Virus record (IMG/VR): IMGVR_UViG_3300042691_032824 | Coordinates: 1-62,053 of that record | Reading direction: 5' to 3' (one strand) | Source of the DNA: a virus | DNA: 62,053 nucleotides | In this document: piece after piece, positions 36,503 through 44,544 of the stretch | How positions within the stretch are numbered: the stretch's first letter is position 1 | How the letters are laid out: each line of letters opens with the position of its first letter | The notes under the pieces: model-generated | Told to the model about the DNA's origin: nothing | The model's database searches: none | The model's input: the letters and a program-made list of their open reading frames with translations, nothing else | Translations under genes and position numbers: made by a program

Positions 36503-37765
36503 ATGTCTGATTTTATTTATACACAAAAAAAGCCAATTCAATATCATGGCCCTATTTCAAGCACTGACTTTAACGAGCGCATAGAACAAAATTATGCAGA
36601 CTTGGTATATCTCTATAACAAATATGGTGTTTTGGATAAAAAAATTACTGAAATTATAGAAAGAATTGTTAAAGAAAATATGTTTTTGACTTCTGCTCTA
36701 AGAGATTTGCAAGACAGAGTTAGAAATATAGAAAGCATAAATACTAATCAGCTTTCTATCCACTCAAAAACACAGGTTGATTTGTCTGCATTTGTGTCAA
36801 CAAGCTATGCAATAGCAGCATCCGGTGCCCTAGAGTTCAATGATTACTACAATCATTTGACACTGCCTGCAGCATCTGGTTCATCTCATTCTAAGATAAA
36901 ATTTGTTAATTCTGTTAAGGGTCAAGTCATCCCAGACTTTTTGGAGACTAGAGTAGATCCTAATTTAGCAGGAGGCGATGGCAATGGAGCATTGATAGAT
37001 ACTACGCCAGTTCAATATGCGTTCTTGAATCAGCCAGATAAGGTTTGGAGAAGAAATGTTATTTTGAATGAGCCAAATCCACTTGGTGTTAGCATGTATG
37101 TGTATGTAAAAATTCCAATAGGATCTATTGGCAGTTCTTTAACTAACTCAATATCACTTTCCCCATTCCCGGCTAGTGGAGTTGACGTTGTTAAAATCGA
37201 ATACACCACAGTGCCAAGCCCAAGTCTAACAGATAAAGATGGGTACAGCCCCCTTAATTCAGGGTTATATGATAGTGAATATGACGCGTTAGGCAAGGTC
37301 CCACCAGGCGGTTGGTCAGTTGCTGGTTCAGATACGGTAGTTAATTCTAGCCCACTAAAGTTTTACTTTGCTGATACTCCGATAACAGCAATAAGGGTTC
37401 TTTTAAGACAGAGAAATTATGTCAAAGAAAATAATGTATATGTTTATACTTATGGTCTCTCTGATCTTGATGTTAGGTATGACAAATTTATTACTTCTGG
37501 AAAAACCTTTATAAGATTTGATGCGCCAGCAGGCAATACGATTAATGAGGTTTTGAATGTCTCACCAAAAGTTTATAACGTAAGCCAATCACTATTGTCT
37601 AGTGTTTTTGGCTATAGGGTTTTTTACCCTAATGGTGGGAGTTATTCTTTAAATAACCCAAATACGTCTGATCATGTATATGTAGAGGTTACTTTAAATA
37701 TGCTAGAGGACAAAATACCACCAGTTCTTTCAGATTTAATTATAGAAGTTGATTATAATTTATAA
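36503..37765 (+). CDS. Tail fibre-like protein
   Basis: A 420-residue protein. The N-terminus carries the docking-like motif IQYHGPISSTDFNE, then a coiled-coil helix to about residue 85, then beta-rich sequence to the end (VYVEVTLNMLEDKIPPV). This layout fits a fibre with an attachment segment, trimeric stalk and beta-rich distal part, which is an inference. AGGAG lies just before the ATG. It is the last gene of the long structural run before the separately controlled repeat protein. Confidence 0.75.
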   Translation: MSDFIYTQKKPIQYHGPISSTDFNERIEQNYADLVYLYNKYGVLDKKITEIIERIVKENMFLTSALRDLQDRVRNIESINTNQLSIHSKTQVDLSAFVSTSYAIAASGALEFNDYYNHLTLPAASGSSHSKIKFVNSVKGQVIPDFLETRVDPNLAGGDGNGALIDTTPVQYAFLNQPDKVWRRNVILNEPNPLGVSMYVYVKIPIGSIGSSLTNSISLSPFPASGVDVVKIEYTTVPSPSLTDKDGYSPLNSGLYDSEYDALGKVPPGGWSVAGSDTVVNSSPLKFYFADTPITAIRVLLRQRNYVKENNVYVYTYGLSDLDVRYDKFITSGKTFIRFDAPAGNTINEVLNVSPKVYNVSQSLLSSVFGYRVFYPNGGSYSLNNPNTSDHVYVEVTLNMLEDKIPPVLSDLIIEVDYNL

Positions 37766-37830
37766 TTAAAGGTGAAAATCGGCATTTCTTTTTACTATAT
37801 AGATATATTTTTCAATAAGGAGACAAATAA

Positions 37831-38451
37831 ATGGCTACTTTTTATGTAGGTCGTAGACCAGTCTTGAAGGGTCGCAACTCAAATGAGATGATTAACTCAT
37901 TTAAGGGCACAGCCGGCACCTATTCATTCTATCCACTCTTTGCAAAAGGTCTGTTGGATGGTGCACCAGACAATCATAATGTTCCTGGTAGTGGTGATCG
38001 CCCAGGTAATAGATTTCTTTCACAACTCTTTACTGGATCAACCCTTTATGATGGCACAACGCCTTTGGCAGGAACTTTCCCAGATGGTAAAGCTACATAC
38101 GACGGTTCAAGATACAGACCGCTTGAATACAAAGGCTTAGCTGGAGCACAGGCGTTTGGTAGTGGCTATGGTCATGCCGCAGACAGAGAAAATGACTATG
38201 CTCTTTATAGCAACTACTTCTTTGATGGTGTTACTTCAGCGGAAGTATTTGCAAGTGGTTATGGTCATGGACCAAGAACAGAAGCACAAGGTGCAGCAGC
38301 ATCGTTTGGCTTGTTTAGACCAACAGAATTTATTGGTGTAGCAAGTGCACAAATATTCACAAGTGGATATGGTCAGGCTAACACATCTTCTGATTATGGT
38401 AGAAACAAAGTTAGAGAATATAAAGGACTCGAGTCCACAAAAGCTCTCTAA
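37831..38451 (+). CDS. Repeat protein with SGYGH motifs, probably an abundant virion protein
   Basis: A 206-residue protein with three imperfect repeats of about 40 residues: AQAFGSGYGHA, AEVFASGYGHG and AQIFTSGYGQA, each preceded by YKG/FDG/FIG and a short strand, plus a final YKGLESTKAL. The N-terminus (MATFYVGRRPVLKGRNSNEM) is basic. It has a consensus AAGGAG ribosome site, richer use of C-ending codons than the long neighbours and a terminator-like hairpin downstream, all of which point to high expression. The 65-base leader (37766-37830) is AT-rich and may hold a promoter (TACTATAT/TATAGAT), which I cannot fix. Possible decoration or fibre-tip protein; family not recognised. Confidence 0.8.
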   Translation: MATFYVGRRPVLKGRNSNEMINSFKGTAGTYSFYPLFAKGLLDGAPDNHNVPGSGDRPGNRFLSQLFTGSTLYDGTTPLAGTFPDGKATYDGSRYRPLEYKGLAGAQAFGSGYGHAADRENDYALYSNYFFDGVTSAEVFASGYGHGPRTEAQGAAASFGLFRPTEFIGVASAQIFTSGYGQANTSSDYGRNKVREYKGLESTKAL

Positions 38452-38469
38452 ACTTTTTCATCACAATAG

Positions 38470-38496
38470 TTGATGCAACAAAACACCTGCTATAAT
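38470..38496 (+). promoter_or_regulatory. Sigma70-like promoter for the RNR/ThyX unit
   Basis: TTGATG at 38470-38475 and TATAAT at 38491-38496 with a 15-base spacer, about 100 bases before the gene at 38594. The spacing is slightly short, so this is a candidate only. Confidence 0.5.
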
Positions 38497-38503
38497 TAGC
38501 AGG
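38486..38503 (+). repeat. Perfect 7-bp palindrome spanning the -10 box
   Basis: CCTGCTA-TAAT-TAGCAGG is a perfect inverted repeat whose loop and inner stem contain the TATAAT. No T-run follows on either strand, so it looks more like an operator or a transcript-start hairpin than a terminator. Confidence 0.5.
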
Positions 38504-38516
38504 GCGAAAAAATTAG

Positions 38517-38541
38517 ATTCCCGCCCCTAGTGGGCGGGAAT
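38517..38541 (+). terminator. Strong GC hairpin after the repeat protein gene
   Basis: ATTCCCGCCC pairs perfectly with GGGCGGGAAT around a CTAGT loop (10-bp stem), followed by a T-rich TGTATTATT. It separates the structural run from the nucleotide-metabolism run; it lies downstream of the candidate promoter at 38470, so it may also attenuate that transcript. Confidence 0.7.
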
Positions 38542-38593
38542 TGTATTATTAGACCAAGTTTATAACTTTTGATACAAGCAAAGAGGATTACAT

Positions 38594-39286
38594 ATGTCTA
38601 TACAACTATTAGAGCAATTTGTTGCCAACAACGCTCTTACAGTTGAATTAGCTGATAAATATTTAACCTTATATTTGGGTGAATCAGATTGGCCAGAAAA
38701 ACTTGCGCAGCTTTGGTCAGTACAAAAGAAAAAGCTTGGTGAAGATAAGGCAAAAGAATTCATAAAAAAATCTGTTGCATGTGCATGCCTGTCTCCAGTA
38801 ATTAACAAAAGTGCGATACCAGAAGAAAAACACGTACTGCTTTTTTGGGTGAGTGGTTGGCCGCAGTTCAATGAAAGAGATTGGTTGTCCCTATTTAAGG
38901 ATACAATCAAAACAGATATGCAAATAGAAAAAAATAGAGCCCTTATTCTTAAGGAAGGTATATTTGATCACATAGATATACCCCCCTTAACTAGGCAGGC
39001 TTATAACTGGCTGTATGAAAGACTAGACAAAGAGTCTTTCTCTAGCCAAGACAAAAAAGAAGAAGCTGTGACAAAAATGAAAAATCTTATTAAGATTTAT
39101 GGCGGTGCAGTTGTCTGTAATTTGTTTACTAATTATAGTTCAAATGTAGAAAAAGTTTTAAACTGGAGAAGTGGATATTTTGTGGAAAAAGAAATTCATA
39201 AAATATATTCTACAGAACAAATTATAAAAATAAAAAAAGCAGAAATGCAAAAAACCAATTCAAATTACGTAAAAACCATTAAATAG
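38594..39286 (+). CDS. Hypothetical protein upstream of RNR
   Basis: A 230-residue, mainly helical protein not recognised. It has a short Cys pair (ACACLSP near residue 64), a tryptophan-containing segment (LLFWVSGWPQFNERDW near 82-97) and a lysine-rich C-terminus. No signal peptide. AGAGG precedes ATG 38594. It ends 9 bases before the ribonucleotide reductase gene with AGGAG between them, so the two are co-transcribed. Role unknown. Confidence 0.75.
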   Translation: MSIQLLEQFVANNALTVELADKYLTLYLGESDWPEKLAQLWSVQKKKLGEDKAKEFIKKSVACACLSPVINKSAIPEEKHVLLFWVSGWPQFNERDWLSLFKDTIKTDMQIEKNRALILKEGIFDHIDIPPLTRQAYNWLYERLDKESFSSQDKKEEAVTKMKNLIKIYGGAVVCNLFTNYSSNVEKVLNWRSGYFVEKEIHKIYSTEQIIKIKKAEMQKTNSNYVKTIK

Positions 39287-39295
39287 GAGAAATAA

Positions 39296-41410
39296 ATGTC
39301 AGAAGAAATTGAAAACGGAAATCCCGATTTAGCACCAATCGCCAATAAATTATCATCAATGTTTTCTTTTAAATTAACCGATGATTTTATAGCTAGCTAT
39401 AAAGAAAAGATTGCTCCTTTTGGTTACAGAGATGCTGGAGGAAACTCTGTGGGTGAAATTACTTTTTTGCGTACATACTCACGCTTAAAAGAAGATGGAA
39501 CTAAAGAATCTTGGTCAGATGTTTGTGAGAGAGTTATCAACGGAATGTACTCTCTGCAAAAAGATCACTGTAAAAAGAATAGGCTTCCATGGAACGATGC
39601 AAAAGCACAGGCTTCAGCTAAAGAAGCTTTTGATCGTTTGTTTAATTTGAAGTGGACACCACCAGGTCGCGGTTTGTGGGCTATGGGAACTAATATTGTA
39701 AACATACAAAAGAATTCAGCAGCACTTCAAAACTGCGCTTTTGTTTCTACAGCAGAAATGACTAAGTTAAATCCATCAAAGCCTTTTTCCTTCCTTATGG
39801 AAGCCTCTATGTTGGGTGTTGGCGTAGGTTTTGACGACAAAGGTGCAGATAAAGACTTCACAATCTATTCACCAAATCCAGTAGACTCATCTACTGCGAC
39901 CTATATTGTTCCTGATACTCGAGAGGGCTGGTATATCTCAACAGCAATGTTGATTGACTCTTATCTTAAGTCTTCTCAAAACGAAGTATATTTTGATTAC
40001 TCTCTCATAAGACCAGCTGGCACTCCAATTAAAACTTTTGGTGGCATTGCTGCAGGTCATGAGCCTTTAGAAAAGCTTCATAAGCAGATTAGAAAAATGT
40101 TTAATGGTAGAGCTGGAGAAAAACTTACAAGAAAAGACATCGCAGACATTGGTAACTTAATTGGTGTTTGTGTGGTTTCTGGTAATGTTCGCCGTTCCGC
40201 AGAACTTTTGATTGGCCGCATTGATGATCAAGATTTCTTAAATTTAAAAAACGCTGAAGTATTTCCAGAAAGAAACTCCTATGATTCAAATGCTCCAGGC
40301 TGGGGATGGATGTCAAATAACTCAGTGGAAACTGAAGTTGGGACAGACCTGAGCGCAATAGTAGAGGGCATAGCTCGTAATGGAGAGCCAGGAGTTCTCT
40401 GGATGGATATGAGCCGCAAGTATGGGCGCCTTGCTGATGCACCAAACAACAAGGATCATCGTGTAGCTGGCTACAATCCTTGCGCGGAACAATCATTAGA
40501 GTCTTTTGAATGCTGCACGCTAGTAGAAACTTATTTAAACAGACATGAAAGCCTAGAAGACTACAAGAGAACCTTAAAGTTTGCATACCTCTATGCAAAA
40601 ACAGTTACTCTTCTCCCAACACACTGGGAAGAAACAAATGCAATCATGCAAAGAAACCGACGCATCGGCACTTCTATGTCTGGTGTGGCAAACTTTGCTG
40701 ATCGTGTCGGCGTTCCAGCTCTTCGTGAGTGGATGGACGAAGGTTACAAAACAATACAAAGATATGATAACGTTTACTCAGAATGGCTAGGTATTCGTGA
40801 ATCTATTAAAATGACAACTGTAAAGCCATCTGGAACTGTGTCAATACTTGCTGGAGAGTCTCCTGGAGTCCACTGGACCCCAGGTGGAAAGTTCTTCAAT
40901 AGAACAATTAGATTCTCTAACGATGATCCAATGCTTCCCTTGTTTAGAATGGCTAATTACACAGTTGAACCAGCATCTGAATCACCAGATACAACATCTG
41001 TTGTATACTTCCCAATTAAATCAGAAGCTGCAAGAGCAGAACGTGACGTAACAATATTTGAAAAAATGTCATTAGCTGCCATGGCACAAAGATACTGGTC
41101 AGATAATTCAGTATCTGTAACAATATCTTTTAATAAAGATACAGAAGCACAGCATGTTGGCACAGTTCTTCATATGTATGATGGACAGTTAAAAACTGTA
41201 TCGTTTCTTCCAAGCGGAAACGACACATACCCGCAAATGCCGTACACTCAAATTACAGAAGAGGAATATACAACAGCTTCAATGTCTTTGTTTCCAATAG
41301 ATCTCTCTGGAGTGTATGCTGGAATGGCAGCTGATGCTATTGGAGAGCGTTATTGCACAACAGATTCTTGTGAAATAAAATTTATAAAGGATAGCAATAC
41401 ACAACAATAA
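39296..41410 (+). CDS. nrdJ: Class II (adenosylcobalamin-dependent) ribonucleotide reductase
   Basis: A 704-residue protein of the monomeric ribonucleoside-triphosphate reductase type (Lactobacillus leichmannii RTPR-like). The active-site motif NPCAEQSLE holds Asn394, Cys396 and Glu398; TPPGRGLWAMGT and SGNVRRSAELLIG are family landmarks, and CTTDSC at the end (Cys687, Cys692) is the redox-shuttle pair. It would reduce ribonucleotides to deoxyribonucleotides using B12 coenzyme, so it depends on host cobalamin. It is next to thyX and feeds the phage polymerase. Length fits the family and no CGG occurs in frame. Confidence 0.94.
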   Translation: MSEEIENGNPDLAPIANKLSSMFSFKLTDDFIASYKEKIAPFGYRDAGGNSVGEITFLRTYSRLKEDGTKESWSDVCERVINGMYSLQKDHCKKNRLPWNDAKAQASAKEAFDRLFNLKWTPPGRGLWAMGTNIVNIQKNSAALQNCAFVSTAEMTKLNPSKPFSFLMEASMLGVGVGFDDKGADKDFTIYSPNPVDSSTATYIVPDTREGWYISTAMLIDSYLKSSQNEVYFDYSLIRPAGTPIKTFGGIAAGHEPLEKLHKQIRKMFNGRAGEKLTRKDIADIGNLIGVCVVSGNVRRSAELLIGRIDDQDFLNLKNAEVFPERNSYDSNAPGWGWMSNNSVETEVGTDLSAIVEGIARNGEPGVLWMDMSRKYGRLADAPNNKDHRVAGYNPCAEQSLESFECCTLVETYLNRHESLEDYKRTLKFAYLYAKTVTLLPTHWEETNAIMQRNRRIGTSMSGVANFADRVGVPALREWMDEGYKTIQRYDNVYSEWLGIRESIKMTTVKPSGTVSILAGESPGVHWTPGGKFFNRTIRFSNDDPMLPLFRMANYTVEPASESPDTTSVVYFPIKSEAARAERDVTIFEKMSLAAMAQRYWSDNSVSVTISFNKDTEAQHVGTVLHMYDGQLKTVSFLPSGNDTYPQMPYTQITEEEYTTASMSLFPIDLSGVYAGMAADAIGERYCTTDSCEIKFIKDSNTQQ

Positions 41411-41414
41411 ATGA

Positions 41415-41420
41415 TATAAT
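41415..41420 (+). promoter_or_regulatory. -10 box TATAAT placed for a leaderless thyX transcript
   Basis: TATAAT ends 7 bases before ATG 41428, so transcription would begin at or next to the start codon. The same spacing occurs before the dNMP kinase gene at 59514. Confidence 0.5.
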
Positions 41421-41427
41421 CTCTATT

Positions 41428-42123
41428 ATGACAACAGAGAATAAGATATCAGTTCTTGATAAAGGCTATGTCCGACTGGTAGATCACATGGGCAGTGACC
41501 TATCAGTCGTCAATGCCGCTAGAGCATCCTTTGCAAAAGAGTCAGAAAACTTTTCACAAAACGACGCAAAGCTAATAAGCTTTTTAGCTAGAGAAAATCA
41601 CATGTCTCCATTCAGACATGCGTTTATTACATTTGAATTTTATGCTCCGCTTATGGTTGCTCGTCAACACTGGAAGTACGTAGTAGGATCTGATCATACA
41701 ATGGACTCCTGGAATGAATCGTCAAGAAGATATATAACACAAGAGCCAGAGTTCTATCTTCCAACAGCTGAACAATGGAGACTTGCAGCTGAAGATAAGA
41801 AGCAAGGTTCTGCTGGTTTAGCTGGGCCGTGGATAGGTTCTGTGCTTACAACAGAGTTAAAAGAACTAATGGAAAAGTGTGAATCACTTTATAATATGGC
41901 TATAGATAATGGAATTGCACCAGAACAAGCTCGTTTATTTTTGCCAGCGTACGGGATGTATCTTTCATATAGATGGTCTTGCAGTCTTCAGTCAGTGGCT
42001 CTTTTCTTAAATCAGAGACTTTCTGAGGACTCCCAAGCAGAAATACAAGAGTATGCAAAAGCTGTGCATGAGCTAGTAAAACCTCTTTATCCAGTTTCTT
42101 TATACGCACTATTGGGGATGTAA
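41428..42123 (+). CDS. thyX: Flavin-dependent thymidylate synthase ThyX
   Basis: A 231-residue ThyX. The signature region at about residues 77-101 reads ARQHWKYVVGSDHTMDSWNE then SSRRY, matching the ThyX motif RHRxxSxNExSxRY with RQH in place of RHR and an inserted loop. It makes dTMP from dUMP with methylenetetrahydrofolate and FAD. It has no ribosome site but a -10 box 7 bases ahead, suggesting a leaderless message. The following gene overlaps its stop. ThyX and class II RNR together supply phage DNA precursors. Confidence 0.93.
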   Translation: MTTENKISVLDKGYVRLVDHMGSDLSVVNAARASFAKESENFSQNDAKLISFLARENHMSPFRHAFITFEFYAPLMVARQHWKYVVGSDHTMDSWNESSRRYITQEPEFYLPTAEQWRLAAEDKKQGSAGLAGPWIGSVLTTELKELMEKCESLYNMAIDNGIAPEQARLFLPAYGMYLSYRWSCSLQSVALFLNQRLSEDSQAEIQEYAKAVHELVKPLYPVSLYALLGM

Positions 42124-42356
42124 TGGCAGCAGGTAAACTAAATTATATTGTTGTATACAAAAACTCTAGTCAAGTTTATGGATCAGCATCAAAAAAGATA
42201 GCACTTGAATCAGCCCCACCAGAAGGTTGTAAGTTAGAGGACAAAAGAATTTTGTTTGTAACATATGAGCCAGATAGCGAAGAGATATCAGTGCACCAAG
42301 TGCCACAAGAAGAAGTGTTAAAAGCAGAAATAAAAGAGAAGAAAAGCAATGAGTAA
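42123..42356 (+). CDS. Small hypothetical protein
   Basis: A 77-residue acidic protein with an N-terminal beta segment (KLNYIVVYKNSSQVYGS) and a charged C-terminus (EIKEKKSNE). Its ATG overlaps the thyX stop (TAATG), so it is translationally coupled. No known family or motif. Confidence 0.7.
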   Translation: MAAGKLNYIVVYKNSSQVYGSASKKIALESAPPEGCKLEDKRILFVTYEPDSEEISVHQVPQEEVLKAEIKEKKSNE

Positions 42357-42585
42357 GAAAACCCATCAGAAAAAGAAAGTTCAAATTAAACTTGAAAATA
42401 ACCAATCTTATTTAATAGAAGATCTAGAAATTCTTCTACATATCCAAAAAACATATGGTAGTATGTTGCGCGGAAATATTACAGAAAAAGAAAAAGATAT
42501 CTATACAAGAATATTTTCTGCTATAAATTTATCAATTGAAAATGCTTTTATTGCCCCAGTAGATAGTGAAAATGATGAATGGTAA
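42349..42585 (+). CDS. Small hypothetical protein
   Basis: A 78-residue protein with a basic N-terminus (MSKKTHQKKKVQIK) and a helical remainder (ITEKEKDIYTRIFSAINLS). It overlaps the preceding gene by 8 bases. No recognised family. Confidence 0.7.
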   Translation: MSKKTHQKKKVQIKLENNQSYLIEDLEILLHIQKTYGSMLRGNITEKEKDIYTRIFSAINLSIENAFIAPVDSENDEW

Positions 42586-42835
42586 ATCTAAGCTCGTAAT
42601 AAGTTCTCTGTTTATACTTGGCTTTATTGCTGGTAAAATAAACCAAAAAAAGTTTATAGATAATAAAAATATAAAATCACAAACAATAAATACTCAACAG
42701 TATTTAAATAGATTGAGCGAGTTTTTTATAGACGATTTGTCTAACGCAAAAGAAGATTTTTTTGAACTACTTGACATGGGCTTTAACCCAAGTGACTGTT
42801 TTGAAATTACTATAGCAAAGAGCTCTTTGATATGA
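42572..42835 (+). CDS. Small membrane-anchored protein
   Basis: An 87-residue protein with one N-terminal hydrophobic segment (LVISSLFILGFIAG, about residues 8-21) followed by a lysine-rich stretch and a soluble acidic tail. It is a likely single-span inner-membrane protein with a cytoplasmic or external tail. Start chosen at ATG 42572; ATG 42575 and GTG 42566 are also possible. It overlaps both neighbours, including 4 bases (ATGA) with the glycosyltransferase, so it may work with that enzyme. Function unknown. Confidence 0.66.
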   Translation: MMNGKSKLVISSLFILGFIAGKINQKKFIDNKNIKSQTINTQQYLNRLSEFFIDDLSNAKEDFFELLDMGFNPSDCFEITIAKSSLI

Positions 42836-43635
42836 TAGACCTATGTATTGTTAATTACAACACAAGACCGATGCTGCAACGCATGTTGGATATGCTGCAT
42901 GGTGATCTTAAATATACAAAAAAACTTTGGACTTTAAATATTTGTGATAATGGTTCTGTTGACGATTCTTGGAAATGGTTAGAATCTTTTAAAGATAAGT
43001 ATTTTATAAATAAAGCTTGGAAGAATGAAAATGTGGGTTATTCGGCTGCGTGCAACCTTATGGCAGCAAATACTGATAGTGATATCATTTGTCTTTTGAA
43101 TGCTGATGTGTGGCTAACTAGCGAAGATGTTGTGAAGGTCCAAAAAATATTTGATCAGAATCCAGATATACATATTCTTGGGCCAAAACAAAGAGATGAA
43201 TCCGGAAGAATAACTCACGCGGGTATTGTAGGGACCAATACAGCACCAAAACATCGTGGTTGGAGAGAATACGATGCGGAAGACATTCTCTATAGAGACA
43301 GAGTAGAGTGCGTTACAGTCTCCGGATCTGCATATTTTATTAGAAGATCAGTTTGGGAGGCTCTTACAAATGACGAAGAGTACAGAAAGATGTATCCTCA
43401 GGCAATAGGGGCATTCCTTCCAACACCTCACTACTATGAAGAAACTTGGTGCTCATATTTTGCACGTCATCGTGGCTACAATGTAGTGTATGATGGAACA
43501 GTTTCTATTGGTCATAGCTGGCATGCGTCTTCTCCGAAGCCAGGAGAAGGCTACAGCCACGCTGATGCTCAGTTCAAGGTAAGTCAATCAATATTTCGCA
43601 ACGCATGCGACACTATAGGAATAGAAAGAGATTAA
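42832..43635 (+). CDS. Family 2 (GT-A) glycosyltransferase
   Basis: A 267-residue GT2-like enzyme. The N-terminus DLCIVNYNTRP, the ICDNGSVDDSW segment, ENVGYSAACNLMA near residue 64 and LLNADVWL (the DXD-type metal site) near 85 are typical of rhamnosyl/hexosyl transferases of family 2. It would move a sugar from a nucleotide-sugar donor to DNA, virion protein or host surface glycan. It starts inside the end of the small membrane protein. A second GT2 lies at 45223. Acceptor unknown. Confidence 0.87.
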   Translation: MIDLCIVNYNTRPMLQRMLDMLHGDLKYTKKLWTLNICDNGSVDDSWKWLESFKDKYFINKAWKNENVGYSAACNLMAANTDSDIICLLNADVWLTSEDVVKVQKIFDQNPDIHILGPKQRDESGRITHAGIVGTNTAPKHRGWREYDAEDILYRDRVECVTVSGSAYFIRRSVWEALTNDEEYRKMYPQAIGAFLPTPHYYEETWCSYFARHRGYNVVYDGTVSIGHSWHASSPKPGEGYSHADAQFKVSQSIFRNACDTIGIERD

Positions 43636-43636
43636 T

Positions 43637-44038
43637 ATGTCAGACAAATTTAATGTTTATTTGTACAACGCAGAAGTTGTTAAGGTAGTAGACGGAGATA
43701 CATTTAAGATCAATATAGATCTTGGTTTTGAAGTTCACATTGGCCCAAAGAGTGTGAGACTCTATGGAGTTAATACACCGGAAAGCCGCACCACAAATCT
43801 TGAAGAAAAGAAGATGGGCCTCGCAGCAAAAGAGTTTACTGATCAATGGATTAAGAAAGCCAATAATAAGGTAAAGATTGAAACTATCTTAGATAAGAAT
43901 GAAAAGTATGGTAGAATCCTTGCTAAAGTATGGAACGAAGCTGGGGAGTGCTTGAACACAGAAATTGTTAAGGCTGGATTAGCTAGAGAATACTTTGGTG
44001 TAGGTGACAAAACTTTTGAGGAATTCAAGAAGGCATAA
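43637..44038 (+). CDS. Thermonuclease (SNase)-family nuclease
   Basis: A 133-residue staphylococcal-nuclease-like protein: VVKVVDGDTF (Asp19, Asp21), VRLYGVNTPESR with Arg and Glu of the active site, and KYGRILAKVW followed by LNTEIVKAGLAREY. There is no signal peptide, so it probably acts inside the host cell, for example on host DNA or RNA. A related, less complete segment is fused near the end of the giant tail hub protein. Its stop overlaps the next start (TAATG). Confidence 0.9.
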   Translation: MSDKFNVYLYNAEVVKVVDGDTFKINIDLGFEVHIGPKSVRLYGVNTPESRTTNLEEKKMGLAAKEFTDQWIKKANNKVKIETILDKNEKYGRILAKVWNEAGECLNTEIVKAGLAREYFGVGDKTFEEFKKA

Positions 44039-44442
44039 TGCAAACGTTTTTACCATATCCAGATTTTCAAGAATCAGTTCGGGTATTAGATTATCGTAGG
44101 CTTGGAAAGCAACGAGTAGAAACTTTCCAAGTTTTAAATATTCTTCTTGGCCGTACTCCGTCAAAAGGTTGGCGCAACCATCCTGTAACACGCATGTGGG
44201 ATGGGCATGAAGCTGCTCTCCAGTTATATCAGAACTATACGATAGCTGAATGGGTTAAGCGAGGATATAAAAACACCATGCAGTTTGAAGTTTTTGATGC
44301 ACTTGATGTAGTTATGCCACCTTGGTTCGGCGCTGATGAATTTCATAGGTCCCATAGGTCTAACCTCTTGAGAAAAGACTATCAATATTATTCTCAATTT
44401 TTTGACGAACCAAGTGATTTAGAGTATTATTGGCCAGTATGA
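44038..44442 (+). CDS. Pyrimidine-dimer DNA glycosylase (DenV-like), contains the one normally read CGG
   Basis: A 134-residue protein of the endonuclease V / pyrimidine dimer glycosylase family (close to T4 DenV in length). Conserved parts are MQTFLPYPDF, VLDYRRLGKQRVE and WRNHPVTRMWDGHEAALQLY. It would repair UV damage by cutting at thymine dimers. Codon 15 is CGG, here clearly read as Arg within the conserved N-terminus; a +1 shift would give two codons and then TAG. Its arginines mostly use CGT, CGC and CGA rather than the AGA of neighbours, a sign of recent acquisition. Confidence 0.88.
   Translation: MQTFLPYPDFQESVRVLDYRRLGKQRVETFQVLNILLGRTPSKGWRNHPVTRMWDGHEAALQLYQNYTIAEWVKRGYKNTMQFEVFDALDVVMPPWFGADEFHRSHRSNLLRKDYQYYSQFFDEPSDLEYYWPV
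44080..44082 (+). other. Only in-frame CGG not explained by a frameshift
   Basis: GTT CGG G in the glycosylase gene. Zero-frame reading keeps the conserved family sequence; a C skip gives GGG TAT TAG and truncates the protein at about 16 residues. Confidence 0.8.
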
Positions 44443-44537
44443 TAATAATAGGAGTAAGATCTTACATATGCCATTGTCCAAAGCCAATCCCTCAGGATCC
44501 GGTTTGTGGGGACAGAGGCGTAGAAGATGACGATTAG
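44439..44537 (+). CDS. Tiny Cys-rich protein
   Basis: A 32-residue frame whose ATG overlaps the glycosylase stop (ATGA). It carries CHCPKPIPQDPVCGD, a possible metal-binding CxC...C, and an acidic end (VEDDD). It fills an otherwise empty 100-base stretch, and the next gene has its own AGGA site just after it. No known family; modest confidence because of its size. Confidence 0.5.
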   Translation: MIIIGVRSYICHCPKPIPQDPVCGDRGVEDDD

Positions 44538-44544
44538 GAAAAAA

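Noticed and set aside
37831-38451. CRISPR-like or DNA-level repeat array in the repeat gene
   Set aside because: The repeats are protein-level with diverged codons and no constant DNA unit.
40125-40598. 157-residue minus-strand frame inside the RNR gene
   Set aside because: Antisense shadow of a well-conserved RNR coding region, with no start signal.
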